A stretch of DNA of 64,000 bases from Limnoperna fortunei (lineage: Eukaryota; Mollusca; Bivalvia; Mytilida; Modiolidae). The notes beneath the pieces are model-generated. The model worked only from the letters and a program-made list of their open reading frames with translations, made no database searches and was not told the DNA's origin. Position 1 is the stretch's first letter, and every line of letters begins with the position of its first letter. Positions 46,430 through 57,714 of this stretch are shown in pieces. The stretch is from assembly GCA_944474755.1 (NCBI GenBank), contig OX104115.1, forward strand, positions 36,715,080 through 36,779,079, given 5' to 3'. Both the position numbers and the translations under genes were made by a program.

Positions 46430-47212
46430 TACAGTACTTGCACCCGTAAACGCAACACTTTGACTAATTGATAACTGATTGCTGACGGATTTTGGAACGC
46501 TGACTGATCGCTGACTGATTGATGATGAATACATTCGTAAAAAAATATCACTCCGTCATTACCTTGGTAACCGTCAGCGATCAGTGTGATCAGTCCAATC
46601 AGTGCGATCCAGAATCTGTCCTTTAATTATATGCACAAATCGGTCAGTTTATTGACGGATACGTATAAATTAATAATTTAAAAATAAAACGAATTCTGCG
46701 TCATTTGTATATTATATATGCATTTATAATAACATTTATAATAAAAAACGCAAGTATTCAAAACAATATAGTTAACACAATGTCTCGTTCTAAAAGAATG
46801 ACATAAATAAACATATTTAAAGAAAAAAACTGTTTTCTTTATATTATATAATTATGCAAATTTCTTTAAACAGGACATATCTACGGGTCGCGCCCCGTAA
46901 GCCTTAAAAAACTTCGTTTTAATGTACATCAGAACCGACGAGGCAAATGTTTTCTTTTCGTAATCCATTATTGATTCATATTTTTTATATTTCCGCGACG
47001 CGTGATTTCGGCCTATTTTATTTTCTACGATCTTTTACCTGTATATGTTTTGTCGAATATTAAGCCGACCCGACTCTCACAATCAGTAACATCTTTATTT
47101 CAGAATTAGGAAAGGACGTGGCCTCTTTTTACTAGTTAATTAAATGTATGCCTGCGTGTTTTTATTTAGTCTACAACATTTTTAAATACAATTTTAAAAC
47201 TGTTGTGTATAA

Positions 47213-47439
47213 GGAATCAGCCATAATTGTCAACATTTTTCACGAGTTTGCAAAGAGCACTATGGGGGGACGGGGTTTCAATTTCAACATTTTTTCGGTA
47301 CGTTCTTTAAACTTCCGGTAATGTGGATGTGCTGACTTGCAAAAGATGTTGACGTACTATTTTGGAGGAAGGGAGGGGGGTTTAAATAGAGTGCTCTTTG
47401 CAAACTTGTAAAAAAATGTTGACAATTATGAATGATCCC
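47213..47439. mobile_element. 227-bp MITE nested in the TA-flanked element
   Basis: The left end GGAATCAGCCATAATTGTCA is inverted at the right end TGACAATTATGAATGATCCC. The inversion extends to ~48 bases through AAAATGTTGAC and GTTTGCAAAGAGCACT. It is flanked by TAA on both sides (47210-47212 and 47440-47442), which fits a PIF/Harbinger-type 3-bp target. No ORF. Confidence 0.75.
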
Positions 47440-47609
47440 TAAACAAATGTTTAACTGTTGAACAAGCATTGTCAATCAAAACACATTGATTACTAAACAA
47501 AAAGTTGTATTGTAAAATATACAGCGATTCTGGTCGCAAGTTTTATTTGACAGGCAATAAAAGAAGTTCAAAAAGTATACTTACAATTACGCTGGATTGT
47601 TTGATTTAT

Positions 47610-47795
47610 TTCATGGCGTCCAATTTTTCCTGGGGGTGGGGTGGGAGGAAGCCGGAGTACAGGTTAAAACTGACAATCTTTGTCAATTAAGTTGTAGTCG
47701 GGCACACCCTATCTGCAGTCGTTTGAAAATCCGCAACCTGTTGACAGGCATGTGATAACTAGTAGATGACTAACCAATCAGTCACCGAGGCCCCA
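47610..47795 (-). mobile_element. SINE copy, minus strand, 3' end shortened
   Basis: Reverse-complement family landmarks: ATGGCGTCCAATTTTTCCTG, GGAGGAAGCCGGAGTAC, GTCAATTAAG and, at the head, a degenerate promoter ending CAGTCACCGAGGCCCC near 47795. Confidence 0.8.
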
Positions 47796-48104
47796 ATAAC
47801 GCCGGGGAGAATTGTCTGCGAATACTGCATTTAAGCGTAAAAATCTGTTACAGATGGACACTTGTTATAGTACAAAATAGTAATGTTTTGAACAAAACGT
47901 CATTAATTCTTTAGGTCTATGAAGATCGATTTTAACATTGTCATTACAGTCATATCGATAAAACAGAACCTTTTCAAGAATGTCATTCAATTTGAACAAT
48001 ATCTTATTTTATTGATTGATTTTTTGGATGTTTGCTTTCTTTCAGCCAGAGTATTTCAGCTTTATTCATGATGAGAATAAGTTAAATATCAATCAGTTAG
48101 ATTT

Positions 48105-48360
48105 GTTTGTTTGTTTGTTTAAATATTGTTTAACGCCCCTTGCAGCATTTTTTCAGTTATATCATTGCGTTCAGTTTTTATTGGAAGAAAGCCGGAGTAC
48201 CATGGAGAAAACACCCGACCTTCGGTAGGAAAACTGGCTTCTTTTCAATTAAGCTTAGTGCACCCTGCAAGCAGTGAGACTCGAACCCGCAACCTCAGTG
48301 TGGACAGACCACGTGATCAATAGTAGACGAGCCTAACCACTCGGCCACCAAGGCCCCCTC
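48105..48360 (-). mobile_element. Full-length SINE, minus strand
   Basis: The most complete copy in the window. Read on the minus strand it starts GGGGGCCTTGGTGGCCGAGT, with box A TGGCCGAGTGGTTAGG and box B GGGTTCGAGTCTC, then the family body, ending GGCGTTAAACAATA and a (CAAA)n tail. tRNA-derived. The head is a pseudo-promoter, not a functional tRNA gene. Confidence 0.9.
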
Positions 48361-48779
48361 AATCAATAGAGAAAGATGGACCAAATGTCGGAAAATGTAC
48401 TTTTGTAAGCTAACTTCTTTTCGATATCTACAAAAGAGATCCTTATCGTGCAAGGAACGTGACAGTCTATAAACACGTCACTATGTTCGCGGCAATTCTA
48501 ATGTGACCTGAAACTCCCCCTACACCTTTAAAAGAAAACACGAGAGCACATCCCAGATGACGCGCTGGGCAGCTTTGTGAAACCTTGTAACTAATTTCAA
48601 ATACTTCTGAATATAAAGGAAACCATTTATACTTATATATCATTAATTATCGAATGACTATCACAGACATCGTAAAATAAACAAATTGTGATGTCTAAAA
48701 TGCGAAAGCAGAATTGATTTTATATTACGCTTACATGTGCGCATCTTTAACTCATAAGCTTCTATATACAAACGCGTTT

Positions 48780-49075
48780 AAAAGTTTATTCTGTATTTTA
48801 ATTCTGTATAAATTAATGTGACACAATAAGATGGTGTATTAAATATATAAATAGATGTTTTCGTTTTTTGTCGTAAATCTTATTCAGTATTATACAGCGG
48901 AATTCTTAGGAATTTTTTACACATTAGTTTATTCTTAATTTGAGATTTAATTATGTGTAAATTCATGTGACACAATGAGATAGTGAATAAAATACATAAA
49001 TAGATTTTTTCGCTTTTGTCGTTAATCTTTTTGACTATTATACACCGGAATTTTTAGGAACTGTGGCACAGACAG
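48780..49075 (+). repeat. Two-unit ~149-bp tandem duplication
   Basis: ATGTGACACAATAAGATGGTG at ~48816 recurs as ATGTGACACAATGAGATAGTG at ~48965. Both are followed by TAAATAGAT, TTTTCG, TTTTGTCGT, TATACA and CGGAATT landmarks. Confidence 0.75.
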
Positions 49076-49127
49076 AAAACTGATCAAACCAAGACAAATG
49101 ATCTTTTTAAGCGTTTATAATAAAAAA

Positions 49128-49372
49128 ACCTCGACCTCGGTGGTTAAGGTAGCAGTAATCTATTATTGATTATTGAGTTGTCTGTTCGACACTAACAGCG
49201 AGAGGGTGTGCTCGACTCATCCCTAAATTTGCAACGACAACCAGTTTTCCTGTCCAAGGTCTGATGTTTCGTTGGGTACTCCAGCTCTTGCCTATAAACA
49301 CTCGACGACATATTATATAGACCAATACAATTTTTTTTAAAGTGTAAAAAAAACTTCAAACATACAAACAAA
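49128..49372 (+). mobile_element. Old, diverged SINE copy
   Basis: CCTCGACCTCGGTGGTTAAGG, GGGTGTGCTCGACTC, AACCAGTTTTCCTGTCCAAGG, GGGTACTCCAGCTC and a C/A-rich tail follow the SINE order with many changes. Confidence 0.7.
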
Positions 49373-49439
49373 TAATGATAACGCGAAAGCGCGAAGTTAA
49401 AACAATGTTACGATTCCGCCTTCACGTTTTTCGCCTTTC

Positions 49440-49895
49440 TCGCTTTTTCCGCTTTAAAAAATTTCGAAGACAAATACGAAATGTACCTCTTGGCACGCGA
49501 TGTCAAATATTCTTGGAATTCATTTTATGTGTGTGTTTTTCATTTCTTTTTTAATTATTTTTTTTTAATAAAATGACACTATGTGATGTTTATATTCCGT
49601 CACAGATGCATTAGTTATAGATTGGGGGAGGGTGGATTTCCGTTTATCATTGATAACTTTAGACTAAACTTTTTCCGCTTTAAAAAAATTTCGAAGACAA
49701 AATACAGACGTGCGCCTTGGTATGCGAGGTAATTTTTTTTTAAGTCATTGTGCGTGTTTTTTTTAAAATTTACGTTGTTTTAATTATTTTGTTAATAAAA
49801 TGACAATATGTGATGTTTATATTTCATCATAGAGGCATTAGTTATAGATCGGGGCATTTCTATTTATATCATTTATAACTTTAGACCAGTTTTAG
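49440..49895 (+). repeat. Two-unit ~227-bp tandem duplication
   Basis: CTTTTTCCGCTTTAAAAAA at ~49442 and ~49669. Each is followed by TTTCGAAGACAAA, CCTTGG, TAATAAAATGACA, ATGTGATGTTTATATT and GCATTAGTTATAGAT in the same order. Confidence 0.8.
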
Positions 49896-50239
49896 CCTTA
49901 TTATTAGGTAAAACGAGCCATAAATGAGGACATAAGAGTTGACATTTTTATACTTCTAATATTTGCGAGTGAAACGAATTTTCATATTTCGAAATATTAA
50001 TTTTACTAACCGAAGTTGAATTGACGGATTGGAGCGATCAGTCCAAATCAATCCGTCAGATCAGTCAAATCGTTCCAAATCCGTCAATTGACGGATGGAC
50101 GGATTGGGAAAGATCTGACGGATTGAGAACGATTTGACTGATCTGACTGATTGGTAACTGATTGCTGACGGATTTTGGAACGCTCACGGATCGGTGACGG
50201 ATTGCTAAAAGTGTTGCGTTTTCAATCTCAAGTACTGTA

Positions 50240-50793
50240 TCGGCTATATCATGGTGGTGACTTTCCTTCTTTGCTAAAATTTCATCCAGAGCTTTTTGAA
50301 TACTTTTTATTTCGTTTATTGCTTTCTGCATATCAGCTAATTGTTTTTGTTTTGAAAGTTTTTCAGTCATGAGTGTTTCAATGCTCTCAAACTTTCGGTT
50401 CATAATATCCATATTTGCGCAAAGCATCTGGAGGATGCTATTAGAATCTATGGCTACAGTAGGTGGATGTGGTACATTACATTGATTAACGGGTTGGTGA
50501 TTTAGTACAGGCGTTGGTGTACTGTGACAAACGGGGTTATGATGAGTTTGGGAAGTCAGATGATTCATCAGACAAAAAACTGGATTTACAGGATATGTGA
50601 CATTGTTTGATTGAAATATGTTTGGCGATCCGCTGAAAGACACATGAGGGATCAAATATGAATCGTGGTTTAATAATTGTGTAAATGTTTGTTGTTGTTT
50701 TGTGGAAGCCATGTTAACTGTTTTGATAGGAGGTATTAGGCCTGAATTGGACTCACCACTGTTACGATCCCTCTTTTTTCCCTTTTTCCCCAT
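50240..50793 (-). pseudogene. LINE ORF1 N-terminal half
   Basis: Minus strand, starting MGKKGKKRDRNSGES. A Pro/His/Asn-rich region follows, then a coiled coil (MDIMNRKFESIETLMTEKLS, QLADMQKAINEIKSIQKAL) ending DIADTV at the inserted TA element. The open frame runs on into the element (to 50065), but those residues are not LINE-derived. The ORF1 coil resumes at 46429. Role in the intact family: RNA-binding partner of the LINE ORF2 protein. It is interrupted here. Confidence 0.8.
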
Positions 50794-50960
50794 CTATTAT
50801 CCATAAGAATACACATTTGCTACTGTTAAAACTGCAGGTATCATCAATAGTTCATATTATACAACACAGTATTTCCACAACGCATGAAACCCAGTTGTTT
50901 TAAAAGAATTCTGTACACAGACTTTCACACCACCCTGTTTACTCTGCCATCTTGCTTTTG
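50794..50960 (-). other. Probable 5' leader of the same LINE
   Basis: Between the ORF1 start and a CAAAAGCAAGATGGCAGAGT motif (minus strand, ~50955), which looks like the element's 5' end. No ORF. Confidence 0.45.
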
Positions 50961-53675
50961 TTTGCTTTTTTTAGTGCTTAATCTACAACGCCTCATTATA
51001 AAGTCATATTACAAAATGTCATAACTATTCGGTTTTCAGGTATTAAGAATAGTAATTAACGTTATTTTAATACACTAGGTTGTAAAAATATGTTTTGTGT
51101 TTGCATTAATGTAGCATATCAGTTTATTGCATAACATTGCCTGCATATTTTTTTTTGAATTTGAGTTACATAATTGGACATTTATTTTAATTATGTTTCA
51201 TTTACAGTTCTTTTTACTGTTTTATATATTTTGATATTCTGGTTCTTTTTGTTAAATTATATCGGTGTATCAATTCTCATTGAAATCGACATTTTTATTT
51301 TCAACGCGTCTAAAGTTTGGTGCAAATTCTATTGAGATCCATTGATTTGTTCTCCAAAAACATTTTTGACAAACTCTATCTTCAGAAAGAACTCAGTATA
51401 GCAAGTGCTGATTGTGATTTCAAGCCAAGTCACAACAAGTCCCCGCCCGTCTACAAAAATGCTCGAATTTGGATGCGAATCGCTAACAAATGGCAAATCG
51501 CTGGAATATTTAGTGTTCGCCATCATGTTTAGAACACCATGTTATCCAGATAACACATTTGCTAAGCAATCCAAAAATTTTTAATTTTGAGAACAAAATT
51601 GACATATTACGTTTGCACCTTCATGTTCAGGATACCCATTTTAACTATATAACCCATTTTTAAGACTATATGAAGACAAAATAATGTTGATCCCAATTTT
51701 CTACAGGCGGCAATTTCGAAAAAGCTAAAACTGATGTGCACAACTAGACATGGCATTATGTTAGTGCAATTTTAACTCGTTCTACAAAAATATTCCGGAC
51801 AATATTTTTTTCTACAACGAAGAGATAATAATAAATATTGCTGTTTAGGCAAATTATAAAAATCCCCGCCGTCTACACAAATACTCGAAGTCGAAAATTT
51901 GCAAGTAACAGAAAAATTCATTTCTTGCTATACTGTCCAAGATAACCATATCAACAGATAACCTATTCTCGAGCAAGCCCACCTTGATCAAACTACATTA
52001 AAATATGGTCCTTTATTGATTATTAATTGCATATTTGTAATACGTTGCATAGATTTATCCACATGATGACATGTTAAATAATTAATGGTTAAATGGCATA
52101 GTGGCGTAAAAAACTTTTAAGTAAATAATATACTACATTTCCAGGGTATTGTTAGTGCTTGACATGAACATTACCAAAAACTCTTTCAACATATTTTTAT
52201 CCATTTTTATTCTGCTTAGTTATTTTTTGCTGGAAAAAAGATTAGATAATTTGAATTTTTATGCTTTTACCTCCAAGATAACATAAAAAGGCTATTACTC
52301 ACATAAATTATTAATCTGCATATAACAAACTAACAATGTGGCAATTTTAAATAAAGTTTTTAAGAAAATCATTTTATTGTAACTCTTATCAATAATCTCA
52401 ATAACCACAAACAAATGTACATTTATTAAAGTTGATGTTGAGGAGATATGCACATGATTTATTTATATCAAATATGTAATATTAATATCAAAAACTGCTA
52501 ACAAATCATACCTGGGTCTAATTTAATACATTAATTTTATTTGATATACTGGTGTGGGGAATTATAATTCACTTTAAACTGGCAGGAAATATTAGCATAC
52601 ACTATATAAAAAGAGCACTTAAATTGTTCTGCTAAAATGTTATAATCCGTTAAAAATGTTTGTGTAATAACATAATGAATTCATGAACTGTGTAATGAAA
52701 AAGATAAACAAATGAAAATATTGATATACAAAAAATTTACAATCGCCTAGACTCTTCTGAGAACTTGTATGTGTTTTTATTTATTTCTTTGAAATGAAAG
52801 GTAAAAGTAAAAAAAAAATAATAATAAATTTTACAGAAACAGATGTCTACATGAAAATTGATGTATAATATGTATTTGTGTATCTCAAATTTTTTTCAAA
52901 TTATGTTGGTGTTATTTGTACATTTTTTAAAATAAACTTTTTGTATATCATTTATCAATAAATTCTAACAAATTTGCTGGAAATTTTTTTCCCACTGCTT
53001 AAACGTCGCTAAATGCAATGTCTTTATTATAAATGAAAAAGTATTTTATTGTTAGTTTCCTCCAATTAATCATTTATTCACAATTAAAAAAAATAAATAG
53101 TTTTCAGAAATATTAAGAAAACCTCATTCAAAAATAAAATTCTTAAAATAGTTTGTATACTTGTTTTGTTTTTATTGAACTCATTCAATCAAAAATATAG
53201 TTTATGTTCAGTTTTCTTTTGAGATTTGATGTGGTTTTACCAGGGTTTCTGGGGGCTGCTCAATGCTGCTAGAAGAACCGGCCCCAGGCCAATTAAACCT
53301 TTCCAGGTAAAAATATTTTGCTCAACATGAACATTTTCTCAATTACCATGACAACAGAGAAACAAATACGTTTCGATTGGATAAAATTGAGATTACAAAA
53401 TTCTCTGCAAATCATTTTTATGGCTCCAAGCCCTGAGAAAATACCCGCATTCTAGCTGTTTCCTGGTGCTTATAATCCCATTATAAAAATCTGGTTTCCA
53501 AGAGCAAAATTTTTATACGATCAAGATATGTAAGCTGCAAGGCTCCTACATAAAATATTAGTCTTGAAAACATTCTCACTTTAACTTTACTTACATTGCC
53601 CCAACCATCCCCAACTTGGGGAAGAGCTGTCACTTGGCTTTGCTAAAATATTCCAACAAAATGTTATCAAAATTA
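50961..53675. other. AT-rich intergenic stretch
   Basis: No gene supported. A weak, diverged repetition is visible: CCCCGCCCGTCTACAAAAAT near 51440 and CCCCGCCGTCTACACAAATA near 51865, with similar GATAACCxxxT...AGATAACAC/ACC neighbours. Positions 52100-53200 are very AT-rich and featureless. Confidence 0.45.
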
Positions 53676-53760
53676 CCAGGGTGATAAATTCAGTACGCCA
53701 GACGCGCGTTTCGTCTATTCAAGACTCTTCAGTGGCGTTTAACTCTAAATGCTTAAGATA
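53676..53760 (+). repeat. Mussel-type short dispersed repeat fragment
   Basis: ACGCCAGACGCGCGTTTCGT, then CTATTCAAGACTCTTCAGTG and GCGTTTAACTC. I recall near-identical GACGCGCGTTTCGTCTA...GACTC.TCAGTG strings as abundant repeats in mytilid bivalves. This is from memory, not searched. A short tandem TTCxTTATTGGGAGATxGAA pair follows at 53760-53810. Confidence 0.5.
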
Positions 53761-54735
53761 TTCTTTATTGGGAGATGGAAAAATAGTATTCTTCATTGGG
53801 AGATAGAATAATATAAGTCCACTGTGATCGTGTAAATAGACAATACGGGTAGTTCAAAATATTATATAAATGGTGTAAAGACAGCTACTAACCAGTAAAC
53901 TTATTAAGTATCAGACCGACAAACATGACGATACAGCATAAACAGAAAATAATATACAAGTGTAGAAGATTATGCAACAATACAAATGACGGTGTTTTTG
54001 TAAAAACTATAGACACAAGACTGACCAAGACTGATGGCTTCAGTCATTGAGTGTCAATACCAATAAATGACGTAAACAAGTTGTTTGGGATGTCATAGTA
54101 GTTTTTTTTTAATTTCAATTTATTACAGAGTACACATATTTAAAAACAAAATTCAAACGATTTTTTCATATGCATATGTATCTAATAGAATATGAATGCA
54201 CACGACATAAAGTATTTGCATGATTCTTGCTCCAACTATCTATTCCAATCTTACTCTGTACTTATAGACGTCTATTTAAAAAAATATTGTGTAAATACTA
54301 TATGCCAGTTAAAAAAATGTACATAAATATGTATTATGACTGCATCATAAATTTAATCCTACTTTTTGAATTGTGGTTTCTTTATGAAAGTACATAGTTC
54401 TTCAAACTGTAAAAAACAATCAAAGTTGTTATATTTATATCTGTCATATAGAGCTAAATAGAGGTTTTTTAATAGCTTTATGTATACAAAGAAATAAATG
54501 TAGTTTTACTTAAAATGGCTAATTCAGTTCACCTAAATATAAAGCGATATTGAAACTGCAAAAATAATTTATCTGCATTTCGTCTCTATTGATTGACGGG
54601 AAAACTAAAACTGAAATGAATGTCAATAAATTCACGTGAACGTGATCTCATAGCTTCACTCGAATAATTCAAATAAATGCTATCAGTATTTCATAAATAC
54701 TAATTAAAGATAAATTATGTGAAAATGTGATGTGT
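53761..54735. other. Intergenic stretch, no gene seen
   Basis: AT-rich. No ORF or repeat worth naming beyond the short TTCxTTATTGGGAGAT pair at its start. Confidence 0.4.
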
Positions 54736-54955
54736 ACGTTTTTTTTTTGTTTGTTTGAATGGTGTTTTAACGCCACTTTCAGCAATTTTCCAGCTATATC
54801 GTAGCGTCCAGTTTTTATTGGGGTAGGAAGCCAGAGTACCCGGAGAGAAACCCCTGACCTGCGGTAGGAAAACTGGCAATCCTTGTCAATTAAGATTGGA
54901 GTCGAGTACACCCTGCCTGCAGTGAGAATCGAACCGGCAATCTCAGTGTTAACAT
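54736..54955 (-). mobile_element. SINE copy, minus strand, head truncated
   Basis: Plus-strand order: GTTTGTTTGAATGGTGTTTTAACGCCACTTTC, ATCGTAGCGTCCAGTTTT, GGAAGCCAGAGTACCCGGAG, TGCGGTAGGAAAACTGGCA, GTCGAGTACACCCTGC, GAGAATCGAACC. It lacks the first ~60 bases of the tRNA head. Confidence 0.88.
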
Positions 54956-55295
54956 GTACGTTTTGTTTATTACTGAAATCAATTGTTTTATTGAATTTTG
55001 ACGACCTAGTCACATTCACGACACTTCCTACAACAAACAGTAACGACAGTATTTACGAAGTGTATTATGCACTGTTATTAAATAGGAAAAATACCCATAA
55101 TCTTTAATGCACTATCCTTTCCATATACTTCATTTCTATTGAAGATGACATGTTTCTAGAAATAGGCTTGGCAAAACTACAGAATAGACTTTAAGACAAA
55201 CACGATAACGTTTATTACGAAGTGTTACCTTTCAAGATCATTCTTTAGTTTTACAACCTGTCATCTTTCTTGTATTTAAATTTTATTGAGTTGTG

Positions 55296-55496
55296 CTAGC
55301 TGCGCTGTTTTTTTTTCTTTTTCATGCTAACAATCACCCGTTCTAACTTTTTCTTCTCTCTTTTCAGTTGGTTTGACATTTCATAGTATTGTTTTATTTC
55401 ATTCTCATTATTTTGATTTTGTTGTAACCTTCTGCATTCAGTCTCTTCTAGATTCTCTTTTAACTTCTTAATTTCGTTAATTTTTTTCGCAATGTG
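55296..55496 (-). pseudogene. Coiled-coil exon, last exon of a broken gene
   Basis: The minus-strand acceptor TTTAG precedes a 67-codon open stretch ending in TAG. It encodes a charged heptad-like helix: IAKKINEIKKLKENLEETEC, NEIKQYYEMSNQLKREKKKL and a lysine-rich C-terminus (MKKKKKQRS). A related exon lies at 56404-56588, but frames do not join cleanly. No catalytic domain is visible upstream in the window. Such C-terminal coils occur in many families, including bivalve GIMAP-like GTPases, so the parent gene is undetermined. Confidence 0.45.
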
Positions 55497-56107
55497 CTAA
55501 ATCAATGTCGACAAATACTTTTACTACTAAAGTACTCTCAACATGAACATTGGCAACTGGAACTATGTTAAACAGAAGTTAAAGAAAAAATACAGTCTAT
55601 TGTTATTATTAAAGACTACGACATGACTAACTATGTTATAAGGTTCACAATAATTTTCACTGTGTAGTTTATGGAAATTGGAAATGCAACAGAACGTCAC
55701 CAATTACAATTATACATATGTATGAATTTATAAAAATAACATGTATATTGTTTTTTATGAATGCATACAATTATCTTTATTTTATAAATTTGTTTTATGT
55801 ATGAGCAGTTTTTGATGAACAGAAACACATTATAAATGTAATGTACAAAGATGTATAAAATTATGTCTGCCACAAGTTATTTACAATCTATCTACAACTA
55901 CCTTTTAAGAGATTTCCAGATGAGCAGAAAAATCTGACTCGTCTTATATTGTTGATGCATAAGTAATACTATTGTTATGTGTTAATTCAGTGTGAAAATT
56001 AGACTAATTGAACCAATTTCTCAGGGTCCTTCCATGCGATAATTTTTTGAAGTAACACAATAATATATATACATACTATAACAAAAAAGAAAGTAAATAC
56101 TCTTTCA
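55497..56107. other. AT-rich stretch between coil exon and SINE fragment
   Basis: Nothing recognisable; it would be intron if the two coil exons belong to one gene. Confidence 0.35.
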
Positions 56108-56200
56108 GCAGACTTCCTTGCCAAAAAAAACTCTGGGCGCAACGATATATCTGAAAAGTTGCTGAAAGTGGCATAAACGCGAATTCATACACAAAAACAA
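56108..56200 (+). mobile_element. SINE 3' fragment
   Basis: GACTTCCTTGCCAAAAAAAACTC, GGCGCAACGATATATCTGAA and AGTTGCTGAAAGTGGC match the SINE 3' third. It lies between the two coiled-coil exon remnants. Confidence 0.75.
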
Positions 56201-56403
56201 TCCGATCCATTATCTATGTTTAGTAATAGGTTATTTAGGTTTTCTTTGCTACTTTTGAGTATTTTACAACAATGTTTAATACTTGTACGCAAGAAATTAA
56301 AACCGACAATACGACATTCGTCCTAGAACACTTAAAATATTTAAAAAGAGTCATTTATTTACATACAAGAAGACTGTTATGTTGATAATGTTTTCATCGT
56401 TAC

Positions 56404-56588
56404 CTTTCTTGATATTTCTCTACTTTGGCAAACTGTATTTTGTCCTGTTGTAGAGTTTCATTTAGTTTTGCTAGTTCTTCTGTTTTCTAGGTAGTCAAGA
56501 TGGCAATCGTAAGTTCCTGTTATCTCATACAACGTTTTGCTTCTAGCTTTTCTGTTTTATAACTTCTTCTGTTTTTTCTCTTATTGTG
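56404..56588 (-). pseudogene. Homologous coiled-coil exon remnant
   Basis: The minus strand begins TTTAG|CACAATAAGAGAAAAAAC, similar to the start of the 55496 exon (TTTAG|CACATTGCGAAAAAAA). It ends in a helix-forming segment (KTEELAKLNETLQQDKIQFA, KVEKYQER) before a GT donor. Stops occur in the first half, so it is probably decayed. The two exons look like an internal exon duplication. Confidence 0.4.
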
Positions 56589-57254
56589 CTAAACGAAAGT
56601 GTTTGCCATACAATTAGATACAAGTATATTGTTTGTTTTTTGTATTAAATACTATAAAGATACAGATACAGATCACTATGCATAAAAAAAATCCTTATAA
56701 CCATAGGGTGTGAACATCTAGTTATCGACAGTGACTTTTATATGCATACTCATGTTAATTGCTGTAAATTATTACCCTTTCTTCGTCACCTTATCGTATA
56801 TCGATTATGTGTCGTGTATTATAAATATATAAACTTAAATTAAAACGTGAGCCGCATATTGCTTGTTATTTGAAATAAATAGCGTTTAGTTAAATAGAAC
56901 GCAATTTAATTTGAATATATTGACAACTTAAGACATGTCGCATGTTTTGAACTATTTATCAAACACTAGTCCTTTTCATTATGGTTTCCACATTTTCTCC
57001 AGTTTTGTTCTTTTTAAATTAAAGGGGAAGGTAGGAAATATTAAATAACTAATCATAATTGTTTATTATTGGCAGGTATCATACCCGGACGTTGTTGCAT
57101 GCTCGTATGGTTGTAACTCACGTGTTGTTCACCTAATGTGGTTTGCTACAATTTACGACCTAGATACTATGCTTAAGGCCGGTTGCTACAAAATAGGCTG
57201 GATTCATTGTATGTTTTTCGGCTATAAAATACCGTTAGGCGCAGTCCTGATAAA
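56589..57254. other. Intergenic stretch, no gene seen
   Basis: AT-rich with no supported feature. Positions 57070-57240 are slightly less AT-rich. Confidence 0.35.
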
Positions 57255-57545
57255 AAAACCTCTGCTCAGTCAATTTTACCGCTTTGATATAACAAAATTT
57301 TGTCCAAATCTCTGATCTTTAAAAAAATTTGGCAAATTCTCTGCTTTTGTCAAGTAGACTGTCCAAATCTCTGCTTTGGTCAAATTGACAAAAAGGTCAA
57401 AATCTCTGCTTTTCAATTGTCACTTGAGAAAAATGTCCAGTAGTCAAAACCGGTCAAAATCCTTGCTTTTCAATTAATTGTCACGTGACAAAATGTCCTT
57501 TTGGACAAACAAGTCAAAATCTATGCTTTAATTCAATCATTTCAT
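57255..57545 (+). repeat. Degenerate ~55-bp tandem repeat
   Basis: About five variants of GTCAAAATCTCTGCTTTTCAA followed by TTGTCACNTGANAAAATGTCC. Spacing is irregular, 35-65 bases. Confidence 0.7.
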
Positions 57546-57714
57546 TACAAATGTCAATTAGACGTTAACTAGAAAACAAAATTGCCTAAATCTAAGGCAG
57601 TCTATTTTAAACAACACAATCTCTTTCCCGTCCGCGTTTCGATAAATGTAAAGCGAGCCGTTGTGGTTTAAAAACTTGGACTATCGCTTTACCAACATTA
57701 CTATTATTCTTGTG

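Larger units (their letters stand above)
46432..50237. mobile_element. 3.8-kb TA-flanked TIR element inserted in LINE ORF1
   Basis: Left end TA-CAGTACTTG (46430-46440) and right end CAAGTACTG-TA (50229-50239) are inverted. A second inverted block, AAACGCAACACTTT, lies ~7 bases further in on both sides (left ~46450, right ~50207). Excising the element plus one TA joins GATATAGCCGA-TA-GAATGACAAA, an open LINE frame (DIADRMTKLEN), so the TA is a target-site duplication. Subterminal regions carry many CTGACTGATTG/CTGACGGATT units, partly in direct orientation at the two ends. CAGT ends plus TA target suggest the Tc1/mariner superfamily. No transposase was seen inside. It is filled with nested SINEs, a MITE and tandem duplications, and is probably non-autonomous. 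Confidence 0.8.

Noticed and set aside
48300..48360. tRNA gene with A and B boxes
   Set aside because: It is the head of a SINE followed by the SINE body and (CAAA)n tail; the same holds for 4727-4800 and 63738-63820.
54669..55107. Overlapping ORFs of 116 and 74 aa
   Set aside because: Both are readings of the SINE copy at 54736-54955 on either strand.
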